A stretch of DNA of 49,113 nucleotides from an uncultured Pseudomonadota bacterium (lineage in GTDB: Bacteria > Pseudomonadota > Gammaproteobacteria > Burkholderiales > SG8-41): contig CAMPGR010000011.1 in the NCBI GenBank assembly GCA_946885605.1, positions 1 through 49,113 on the forward strand, given 5' to 3'. Shown one piece after another: positions 28,328 through 35,618 of the stretch. Under the pieces are notes generated by a model. It worked only from the letters and a program-made list of their open reading frames with translations, ran no database searches and had not been told where the DNA came from. A program made the position numbers and the translations under genes. Numbering within the stretch: the stretch's first letter is position 1; each line of letters starts with the position of its first letter.

Positions 28328-28779
28328 AGATTGCTCCGCGCCGGCGTTTTCTTTCCGCGTTTGCGGCTATCGCCGCGCTTCCTCTGCTGCCCGCCCGCGG
28401 GCGGGCAGCCGATGACAAGTTGAGCGCGCTCGTCAACAAGGTGACGCAGGGTGCCAAGGTGAGTGCGGGGCGTGTGAAGCTTACGGTGCCGCGGCTTGCC
28501 GACAATGGGCATTCCGTTCCACTCAAGGTGAGCGTGGAGAGCCCCATGACCGCAACCGATCACCTGCGCGCGATCACGCTGCTCTCCGAGAGAAATCCGC
28601 GGCCGATCATGGCAACGTTTCACTTCAATGCACGCTCGGGCCGCGCCGAGATCGTGACGCGCGTGCGGTTGAACGGCACGCAGCGCGTGGTCGCGCTCGC
28701 GCAGCTTTCCGACGGCTCGTACTGGTCGGGGAGCGCCGAAGTCGAAGTGACCGAATCCGCCTGCCTGGATGCGACCTGA
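28324..28779 (+). CDS. soxY: SoxY-like sulfur carrier subunit with atypical C-terminus
   Basis: SoxY carries sulfur intermediates covalently on a C-terminal cysteine while SoxAX, SoxB and others process them. It is 151 residues with a Tat-type leader (PRRRFLSAFAAIAALPLLPA) and an all-beta carrier domain (VPLKVSVESPMT, DHLRAITLLSERNP, ATFHFNARSGRAEIVTRVRL). Canonical SoxY ends GGCGG. This protein ends ESACLDAT, so a cysteine is present at 147 with four residues after it, but without the flexible glycines. It may be functional with a different arm, or it may serve another reaction. ATGA overlap with soxX and 1 bp from soxZ. Confidence 0.87.
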   Translation: MKIAPRRRFLSAFAAIAALPLLPARGRAADDKLSALVNKVTQGAKVSAGRVKLTVPRLADNGHSVPLKVSVESPMTATDHLRAITLLSERNPRPIMATFHFNARSGRAEIVTRVRLNGTQRVVALAQLSDGSYWSGSAEVEVTESACLDAT

Positions 28780-28780
28780 G

Positions 28781-29101
28781 ATGATGGCGCGCATACAATT
28801 GCCGGCGAGCGCGAAGCGGGGTGAACCGGTCGAGATCCGTATTGCGATCCAGCACCCCATGGAAACGGGCTTCCGCTACGACACCATGGGAAAACCCATC
28901 CCCAAGAACGTGGTCAACCGGCTCGCGTGCCGCTACAACGGGGAAGAGGTGTTTCGGGCCGAGATGGGTTCCGGCATCGCGGCCAATCCCTACCTCCAGT
29001 TCTATACCGTCGCACAGGAGAGCGGCGAGCTCGAGTTTTCCTGGGAAGACGACAGCGGCGCGCGCTCGAGCGAGCGTGTCCGCCTCAACGTTACCGCCTG
29101 A
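28781..29101 (+). CDS. soxZ: SoxZ-like sulfur carrier partner
   Basis: SoxZ forms the heterodimer with SoxY. The 106-residue protein has no leader and would be carried out with SoxY. The motifs IQLPASAKRGEPVEIRIAIQ and HPMETGFRYDTMGKPIPK are characteristic, followed by the beta-sandwich NPYLQFYTVAQESGELEFSW. Adjacent ATGs at 28781 and 28784 are both possible starts; an ATG at 28769 would overlap soxY. Confidence 0.93.
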   Translation: MMARIQLPASAKRGEPVEIRIAIQHPMETGFRYDTMGKPIPKNVVNRLACRYNGEEVFRAEMGSGIAANPYLQFYTVAQESGELEFSWEDDSGARSSERVRLNVTA

Positions 29102-29122
29102 CCCGGCAGCGGCTCCGTGTTC

Positions 29123-29914
29123 ATGATGCAGGATGCTTTGCGCCGCTTGCTTTGCGCATGCTGCGCTCTCCTGCTTTCCGGCATCGCGTGTGCAGCCGAG
29201 CTGGAACGGCCGCACCCGCTCAAGTCGGGGAGCGAGTTCGCGGGCCCCGAAGTGCGCGCGCTGCAGAACGACGATTTCGCCAATCCCGGCATGCATTGGG
29301 TTCTGCGCGGCGAAAAGCTGTGGAACGCGCCGGCGGGCCGGGGGGAAAAGGCGTGCGCCGCATGCCACGGCGTGGGGCAGGCGAGCATGAAGGGTGTGGC
29401 CGCCCGCTATCCGAAGATCGACCCTGGCGCGGCGCGGCTCGTCAATCTCGAAGGCCGCGTGAACCTGTGCCGGGTCCGACATCAGGAAGCGGAGCCGCTC
29501 GCCTACGAGAGCGATGAGCTCCTCGCGCTTACCGCGTACGTTGCCTACCAATCGCGCGGCATGCCGGTCGACGTCGTGATCGACTGGCAGAACCGCCGCC
29601 ATTTCGAGCGCGGGCGCGACTACTATTACCGGCGGCTCGGGCAGATGAACCTCGCATGCGCCCATTGCCACCAGCATAACTGGGGGCGGAGGCTGCTCGC
29701 GGAGACGATCAGCCAGGGCCACGGCAACGAGTACCCGGCATACCGGCTCGAGTGGCAGGCAATGGGCTCGCTGCACCGGCGTTTCCGGAGCTGCCTGTAT
29801 GGCATAAGAGCCGAGATGCTGCCCGCGGGGGCGCAGGAGTATCTCGACCTCGAGCTTTTCCTCGCGTGGCGGGCGAAGGGCCTCCCGATCGGCACGCCGG
29901 GCGTCAGGCGATAG
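29123..29914 (+). CDS. soxA: SoxA-like diheme c-type cytochrome
   Basis: SoxA is the catalytic partner of SoxX in the periplasm. The protein is 263 residues with a signal peptide (LLCACCALLLSGIACA, cleavage near residue 24). It has two heme motifs, CAACH (78-82) and CAHCH (179-183), and a distal Cys224 in RSCLYGIRAEML that matches the active-site cysteine ligand modified to a persulfide in studied SoxA. Both hemes are intact. Start is one of the tandem ATGs at 29123 and 29126. soxB, usually next, is absent: a DUF6781-like gene follows after 90 bp. Confidence 0.9.
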   Translation: MMQDALRRLLCACCALLLSGIACAAELERPHPLKSGSEFAGPEVRALQNDDFANPGMHWVLRGEKLWNAPAGRGEKACAACHGVGQASMKGVAARYPKIDPGAARLVNLEGRVNLCRVRHQEAEPLAYESDELLALTAYVAYQSRGMPVDVVIDWQNRRHFERGRDYYYRRLGQMNLACAHCHQHNWGRRLLAETISQGHGNEYPAYRLEWQAMGSLHRRFRSCLYGIRAEMLPAGAQEYLDLELFLAWRAKGLPIGTPGVRR

Positions 29915-30004
29915 CGCGCGGACGGCAGCCGCGCAACCGGCGGGTAGGTACGAGATAACGCTGCGTGTAAGATGCAGGCGTTCCCTTACGACTTGGAGAA
30001 CGCC

Positions 30005-30715
30005 ATGACGCTCGATGACTCCACTCAGGCATTTTCCAGCGAGCGCATCAGGGAATCGGCCAGCGGCTCGATGCGCGGCGGCGATATCCACACGCGCGTT
30101 CATGATCTCACGCTGCTTGCGCTCCGCAGCCGCCGTTTCGACCGCCGCGAGATCCGCGACGTGGTGCACGCGATCAGCGAAGGGATCACGCTCGGCGCCG
30201 AGCAGAGCCGAGCCGAACTGCGGCACTCGCTTGCCGAGGCGTTTCGCGGGCTCGACGAGGCGCTCCGGAAATCGACTGAAGCTGGACAGACCGCGTTGCG
30301 GCAGCTTGCCGCCACCGGGCGCGATTTCTCCGAGCGCGAGCTCAAGCATGCGCTCGCGGACCTGAGAAAGCTCGAGGAGGACTTTCTCTCGACCGTCGAG
30401 CAGGTCGCCGAGGGCGCCAACGAGCGGGTGCGCCCGGAGTTGCGCGACATCCTCACGCGCGCGCGCCACGGCGGCACCCAAACCGGGAGGCAGATCGCGG
30501 GGATGATGGCGGAATTCGCGCAGCGTTTCTCCGCCGCATCGCTCGACGTGGCGTTGGCCGGGCTCGAGGCGGCGACCGAGTTCAGCGCGCGGTTTGCGCA
30601 AGCCGCGGGCGGCGTGCTGGCGGGCATTGCGGATGCGATCGCCGAGCGGCGCTCGTGGGAGATCGAGGAGCCGGCTACGCACAAGCCCGCGGAGCCTCAA
30701 AGCGGCATCTTCTGA
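30005..30715 (+). CDS. Helical protein resembling the DUF6781 family
   Basis: A 236-residue cytoplasmic protein, mostly amphipathic helix. Residues 30-90 (VHDLTLLALRSRRFDRREIRDVVHAI then SEGITLGAEQ and LRHSLAEAFRGLDEAL) and 90-140 (QTALRQLAATGRDFSERELK, ADLRKLEEDFLST) resemble the family annotated DUF6781. I recall this family from memory and cannot search it. Such proteins may bind polyhydroxyalkanoate or membranes, but that is speculation. ATG 30005 follows GGAGAACGCC and is preferred to ATG 29972. ubiB starts 11 bp after its stop, so co-transcription is likely. Function unknown. Confidence 0.7.
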   Translation: MTLDDSTQAFSSERIRESASGSMRGGDIHTRVHDLTLLALRSRRFDRREIRDVVHAISEGITLGAEQSRAELRHSLAEAFRGLDEALRKSTEAGQTALRQLAATGRDFSERELKHALADLRKLEEDFLSTVEQVAEGANERVRPELRDILTRARHGGTQTGRQIAGMMAEFAQRFSAASLDVALAGLEAATEFSARFAQAAGGVLAGIADAIAERRSWEIEEPATHKPAEPQSGIF

Positions 30716-30726
30716 AAGCGGGCGGC

Positions 30727-32415
30727 ATGCTGCGCGAGACGCTTGGCGCGATGCGGGACCTGCCGCGCCTGCAGGAAATCACCACGGTCTTCATCCGCCA
30801 CGGACTCGGCGACATGGTCCGGCGCGTCGGCGTTGCGACCGTGCTCGAGCGCGCGGGAGAAATTCTCCATTGGAACGCAGGCGCTGCCTCGCTCAGGCTC
30901 GAGCCCGCACAGCGCATACGCCTCGCCTTCGAGGAGCTGGGCCCGACGTTCATCAAGCTGGGGCAGGTGCTCGCGACCCGCGTCGATCTGCTTCCGCCGC
31001 ACTGGATCGCCGAATTCGAAAAGCTGCACAGTGAAGTCCCGCCTGTGCCGTTCGAGGAGCTCCTGCCGGAGCTCGAGCGTACGCTTGGACGCTCGCCGTT
31101 CGAGGTGTTTTGCGACCTCGAGACCACCGCGCACGGTTCGGCGTCCATCGCACAGGTGCACCGCGCACGTCTGGCGGACGGCACTCCCGTCGTGTTGAAA
31201 GTACGCCGGCCCGGGATACGCGCGAAGACCGACGCGGACCTGAGGATTCTGGGCCATATCGCCGAACTGATCGACACCGAGCTTCCCGACGCGCGGCGCT
31301 ACCGGCCGGTCGAGATTGCGGCGGAATTCGCGCGCTCGCTCGAGCGCGAGCTCGACTTCACCATCGAGGCGCGTCACGTCGAGCGCTTCGCGGCCAACTT
31401 CGCCGGCGATCCGTACATCGTCATCCCGAAGGTCTACCCGCAATGGACGAGCGAGACGCTGCTCGTGCAGGAGCACATCGCCGGCATCCCGGGAACGAGC
31501 CACGCCGCGGTCGATGCCGCGGGGCTCGACCGCAAGGTGCTCATGGCGCGGGGCGCCGAATGCATGCTCAAGATGATCCTGATCGACGGTTTCTTTCACG
31601 CCGATCCGCATCCCGGCAACGTGTTCTACCTTCCCGGAAACCGCATCGTGATGATCGACTACGGCATGGTGGGGCGCCTCTCCGCGCTACGCCGCAGGCA
31701 GGTCGTCGATCTCCTCGCGGGCATGGCGCGCCTCGAAGAGGAGGCGATGCTCGAAGTGCTGATCGATTGGGCGGGCGAAGCGCAGGTCGACGAATCGAAA
31801 TTGATCGCCGACGTGAACGAGCTCGTGTTCGATTACGAGCTGATGCCGATCAAGGACATCCGGATCGGCGTGCTGATCCGGCAGTTCGCCGCCATCGTGC
31901 GCCGGCATTCCATCGTGCTCCCCACGGATCTCACGCTCATGTTCAAGGCGCTCATCACGCTGGAAGGCCTCGGGCGCCAGTACGACCCCGAGTTCCAGGT
32001 GAGCGGGCACCTGACGCCGTGGCTGCGGCGAGCGCTGCGCGAGCGCCATCAGCCGCGCGAGATCGTGCGGCGCGGCCGCAGCGCCGTGAACGAGATGGTC
32101 AGCGTGATGGGGAGCGTCCCGCGCGATCTCGCACGGATCCTGCGCGAGGCAAGGCGCGGGCGTGTGCGGGTCGATCTCGATTTGAAGCGGCTCGATTCCT
32201 TTGGCCGCCAGCTCGACCGCACGCTCGACCGCGCGACGGTGGGCATTCTGACCGCCTCGCTCGTGATCGGCTCCTCCATCATCCTTACCGTGCGAGACAG
32301 CCCCGCGGTGTTCGGCATTCCGGTGCTGCCGGTGCTGGGACTCTTCGGCTACGTGCTCGCCTTTCTCAACAGCCTATGGATCATCTACGGCATCTGGCGC
32401 TCGGGAAAGCAATAG
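30727..32415 (+). CDS. ubiB: UbiB/ABC1/ADCK protein-kinase-like ATPase
   Basis: UbiB-family proteins are atypical kinase-fold ATPases supporting ubiquinone synthesis at the inner membrane. It is 562 residues. The KxGQ motif is seen in PTFIKLGQVLATR (about 80-92), the Ala-rich loop in GSASIAQVHRA, VVLKVRRPG has the ATP-binding Lys, HADPHPGN carries catalytic residues and DYGMVG is the DFG equivalent. Two C-terminal hydrophobic segments (VGILTASLVIGSSIILTV and VLPVLGLFGYVLAFLNSLW) should anchor it. Other UbiB-like paralogues exist, and no ubiE or ubiJ is adjacent, so the specific gene name is less sure than the family. Convergent with korB. Confidence 0.82.
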   Translation: MLRETLGAMRDLPRLQEITTVFIRHGLGDMVRRVGVATVLERAGEILHWNAGAASLRLEPAQRIRLAFEELGPTFIKLGQVLATRVDLLPPHWIAEFEKLHSEVPPVPFEELLPELERTLGRSPFEVFCDLETTAHGSASIAQVHRARLADGTPVVLKVRRPGIRAKTDADLRILGHIAELIDTELPDARRYRPVEIAAEFARSLERELDFTIEARHVERFAANFAGDPYIVIPKVYPQWTSETLLVQEHIAGIPGTSHAAVDAAGLDRKVLMARGAECMLKMILIDGFFHADPHPGNVFYLPGNRIVMIDYGMVGRLSALRRRQVVDLLAGMARLEEEAMLEVLIDWAGEAQVDESKLIADVNELVFDYELMPIKDIRIGVLIRQFAAIVRRHSIVLPTDLTLMFKALITLEGLGRQYDPEFQVSGHLTPWLRRALRERHQPREIVRRGRSAVNEMVSVMGSVPRDLARILREARRGRVRVDLDLKRLDSFGRQLDRTLDRATVGILTASLVIGSSIILTVRDSPAVFGIPVLPVLGLFGYVLAFLNSLWIIYGIWRSGKQ

Positions 32416-32491
32416 CCACTCCTTTGCGCGCGTGACGCGCTCGCGTCTTCCCGGCGGAAGGCGCGATCCAGAGAACGAGAATGACGACCGA

Positions 32492-33547
32492 TCAGCGCAG
32501 TGACGCGTTGATGCGCTCGAGCGCGACCGCGCCCGGGCAAAGCTCGCGGACCTCGAGCTTGTTGAGCGGGGTCTCCACGGTGTTGAGATGCGCGTGCAGG
32601 TCCGCGGACTCGGGATCGACGTAAAGAAGACCCGTAACCACTTCCCCGGCCGCCGCGCGCTCCTGCAGATAATTCATCACCGTGATGCGATTCGTCGGAT
32701 CGTAGTCCGGCGCGAGCTTTCTGAGGCGCAGCACCGAGCCGTCGTGCTGGCGCACGTTCACCACTTCACCGGGCGCATAGTCCGCGGTGATTTCTTCCTG
32801 GCCTTCGATGAAGTCGAGCCGGTTCACCGCCTCGTTGTGATGGCGCACGTAGTCGTAACTCTTGGTCGAGCCGGGATGGTTGTTGAAGGCGACACACGGC
32901 GAGATCACGTCGATGAACGCCGCGCCCTTGTGCTCGATCGCCGCCTTGATGAGCGGGACGAGCTGCTTCTTGTCGCCGGAAAAGCTGCGGGCGACGAAGG
33001 TTGCGCCCAGCAGCAGCGCCATGCCGATCATGTCGAGCGGCTCGTCGCTGTTCACGACGCCGCGCTTCGATTTGGAGCCCTTGTCGGCGGTGGCCGAGAA
33101 CTGGCCCTTGGTGAGCCCGTACACGCCGTTGTTCTCGACGATGTAAACCATGTTGACGCCGCGGCGCATGCAGTGCGCAAACTGCCCGATCCCGATGGAG
33201 GCCGAATCGCCATCCCCGGAGACGCCGAGATAGATCAGCTCGCGGTTGGCAAGGTTGGCGCCCGTCATGACGGAGGGCATGCGGCCGTGCACGCTGTTGA
33301 AGCCGTGTGAATTGCCGAGAAAATAGTCCGGCGTCTTGGAACTGCAGCCGATGCCGGAGAGCTTCGCGACGCGGTGCGGCTCGATGTCGAGCTCCCAGCA
33401 CGCCTGGACGATGGCCGCGGAGATGGAGTCGTGGCCGCAGCCGGCGCACAGCGTCGAGATCTTGCCCTCGTAGTCGCGGCGCGTGTAGCCGACCTTGTTC
33501 TTCACAAGCGTCGGGTGATGCAGCTTTGGTTTCGCGAGATACGTCAT
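32492..33547 (-). CDS. korB: 2-oxoacid:acceptor oxidoreductase, beta (ThDP) subunit, KorB-like
   Basis: The beta subunit binds thiamine diphosphate and a [4Fe-4S] cluster in the enzyme that decarboxylates a 2-oxoacid (probably 2-oxoglutarate) to the acyl-CoA. The 351 residues include LCAGCGHDSISAA (cluster Cys pair near 34-37), the ThDP motif GVSGDGDSASIGIGQFAHC (about 107-126), ENNGVYGLTKGQFS, and the Cys in DVISPCVAFNNH. It is the last gene of the korC-korA-korB minus-strand run, 85 bp after korA. 2-Oxoglutarate is inferred from the likeness to denitrifying betaproteobacterial Kor enzymes; pyruvate cannot be ruled out. Confidence 0.88.
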   Translation of the reverse strand: MTYLAKPKLHHPTLVKNKVGYTRRDYEGKISTLCAGCGHDSISAAIVQACWELDIEPHRVAKLSGIGCSSKTPDYFLGNSHGFNSVHGRMPSVMTGANLANRELIYLGVSGDGDSASIGIGQFAHCMRRGVNMVYIVENNGVYGLTKGQFSATADKGSKSKRGVVNSDEPLDMIGMALLLGATFVARSFSGDKKQLVPLIKAAIEHKGAAFIDVISPCVAFNNHPGSTKSYDYVRHHNEAVNRLDFIEGQEEITADYAPGEVVNVRQHDGSVLRLRKLAPDYDPTNRITVMNYLQERAAAGEVVTGLLYVDPESADLHAHLNTVETPLNKLEVRELCPGAVALERINASLR

Positions 33548-33632
33548 GTGCTGTTCCTCGATTCCGCGTCCGATGCGTCGATACTCATCGGATGGACAGT
33601 TGACTCTGAACGTTGAATGCCTGCTCCTGAAC

Positions 33633-35474
33633 TTACGATGCGACCTTCTTCAGCGGCACCACGGTGCGCGCGCCGGCGTGCTTCGCGATCTCGCCCACGA
33701 TGAAGCGGGCGGTGATCGGCGTGCCGTCGTAGTGCAGCACCGAGATGAGGCGCGTCGGATTCACCTTGGCCTCGTTCACGAGGAGCGTCTTCAGTTGCGC
33801 GTCCCGGTTCTGCTCGACCACGAACACCCAGGGATGGGACGCGACGAAATCGCTGATCTCTTCCTGGAACGGGAAGCCCCTCACGCGGAGCGCGTTGATG
33901 TGTATCCCGCGGTCGGCCAGCACGTCGAGCGCTTCCTGCATCGCAGGGCTCGTGGAGCCGTAGAAGATCGCGCCGAAGCGCGCAGGCTTCTCGGCGGGAT
34001 AGAGCAGCGGCTTCGGCACGAGCTGCTTCGCAGTCTCGAACTTGCGCAGCAGCCGCTGCATGTTGTCGACGTAGTCGGTGCCGGCTTCGCTGTAGCGCGC
34101 ATAGCGGTCCTTCGTGGTGCCGCGCGTGAAATACGCGCCGCGTGTCGGGTGCGTGCCGGGATACGTGCGATAGGCAATGCCGTCGCCATCCACGTCGAGA
34201 TAGCGCCCGAAATCCTTGCCGGATTCGAGATCCTCGTAGGTCATGACCTTGCCGCGGTCGTAGGCGCACGTGTCGTCCCACTGGAACGGGTTGCAGAGCC
34301 GCGTGTTCATCCCGATGTCTAGATCGGTCATCACGAACACCGGCGTCTGCAGCCGGTCCGCGAGGTCGAAGGCCTGCGCGGCGAACTCGAAGCACTCGGC
34401 CGGATCTTCCGGGAAGAGCAGCACGTGCTTGGTGTCGCCGTGTGAGGCGTAGGCGCACGAAATCAGGTCCGATTGCTGGGTGCGCGTCGGCATGCCGGTC
34501 GAGGGGCCGCCGCGCTGCACATCGATGATGACGACCGGAATTTCGGCGAAAAGCGCGAGCCCGATGAATTCCGTCATCAGCGAAATGCCGGGGCCCGAGG
34601 TCGCGGTGAAGGCGCGCGCGCCGTTCCACCCTGCACCGATGGCGATGCCGATGGATGCAAGCTCGTCTTCGCCCTGGATGATGGCGTAGCGCGCCTTGCC
34701 GGTCGCCGGATCGACGCGCAGCTTCTGGCAGTGCTTGATGAACGCTTCCGCCAGCGAGGAAGAGGGCGTGATCGGGTACCACGCGCACACTGTCGCGCCC
34801 CCATACACGGCACCGAGCGCGGCCGCGCTGTTGCCATCGACGAAAATCCGGTTGCCGACATTGTTCGCGCGCTTCACGCGCAGTCCGCTGGGGCAGGCGA
34901 GGTGTTGCAGCGCGTAGTCGCGTCCGAGCCGCAGCGCCTTGACGTTCGACTGGAGCAGCGCTTCCTTGCCCTTGTATTGCTCGGAGAAGAGCTTCTCGAT
35001 CTCGCCCGGGTCGATCTCGAGCAGCGCCGAGAGCGCTCCGACGTAAATAATGTTCTTGAAGAGCTGGCGCTGCCGCGGATCGGTGTACGTTGCGTTGCAG
35101 ATCTCCGTCAACGGCATGCCGATGACGTTTACATCGTCGCGGAACTTCGACCTGGGCAGCGGCTTGGTGTTGTCGTAGAAGAGATAGCCGCCCGGCTCGA
35201 TCTCCTTCAAGTCGGCGTCCCACGTCTGGGGATTCATCTGCACCATGAGATCGACGCCGCCGCGCCGGCCGAGATACCCCTTTTCGTTCACCCGCACTTC
35301 GTACCACGTCGGCAAGCCCTGGATGTTCGAGGGGAAGATGTTGCGCGGCGAGACCGGCACGCCCATGCGCAGGATCGCTCGCGCGAAGAGCTCGTTCGCC
35401 GACGCGGAACCGGAGCCGTTAATGTTCGCGAACTTGACGACGAAATCGTTGACCGCCTCGACCCGCTTAACCAC
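33633..35474 (-). CDS. korA: 2-oxoacid:acceptor oxidoreductase, fused gamma-alpha subunit, KorA-like
   Basis: The 613-residue protein fuses the gamma domain (about 1-190, FANINGSGSASANELFARAI, then GGVDLMVQMNPQTW) to the alpha domain (from about 205, VDGNSAAALGAVYGGATVCA, WYPITPSSSLAEAF, TSGPGISLMTEFIGLA). The GPSTGMPTRTQQSDL segment is the typical CoA/pyrimidine-binding loop of KorA. The start is a GTG at 35474, with AAAGGAG about 8 nt upstream. The 144-bp gap before it contains a CCCCGC-AAT-GCGGGG hairpin (35565-35579). Together with KorB and KorC it would form an NAD(P)- or ferredoxin-linked 2-oxoglutarate oxidoreductase in the cytoplasm. Confidence 0.88.
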   Translation of the reverse strand: MVKRVEAVNDFVVKFANINGSGSASANELFARAILRMGVPVSPRNIFPSNIQGLPTWYEVRVNEKGYLGRRGGVDLMVQMNPQTWDADLKEIEPGGYLFYDNTKPLPRSKFRDDVNVIGMPLTEICNATYTDPRQRQLFKNIIYVGALSALLEIDPGEIEKLFSEQYKGKEALLQSNVKALRLGRDYALQHLACPSGLRVKRANNVGNRIFVDGNSAAALGAVYGGATVCAWYPITPSSSLAEAFIKHCQKLRVDPATGKARYAIIQGEDELASIGIAIGAGWNGARAFTATSGPGISLMTEFIGLALFAEIPVVIIDVQRGGPSTGMPTRTQQSDLISCAYASHGDTKHVLLFPEDPAECFEFAAQAFDLADRLQTPVFVMTDLDIGMNTRLCNPFQWDDTCAYDRGKVMTYEDLESGKDFGRYLDVDGDGIAYRTYPGTHPTRGAYFTRGTTKDRYARYSEAGTDYVDNMQRLLRKFETAKQLVPKPLLYPAEKPARFGAIFYGSTSPAMQEALDVLADRGIHINALRVRGFPFQEEISDFVASHPWVFVVEQNRDAQLKTLLVNEAKVNPTRLISVLHYDGTPITARFIVGEIAKHAGARTVVPLKKVAS

Positions 35475-35618
35475 CTCTCTCGCTCCTTTGATGCCTCATC
35501 ATGCCATTTTCCTATTCGATCGTTTCGCGATCGGTCGAGGCAGCGTCGTTTCGCCTTCTCGCATCCCCGCAATGCGGGGTCCCTGCTCGTTGGCTCACGC
35601 CGGGTGCCTCTCTGCGTT

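Noticed and set aside
28625..30700. 691-codon minus-strand open frame opposite the sox genes
   Set aside because: Shadow spanning four real genes on the other strand; no plausible product.
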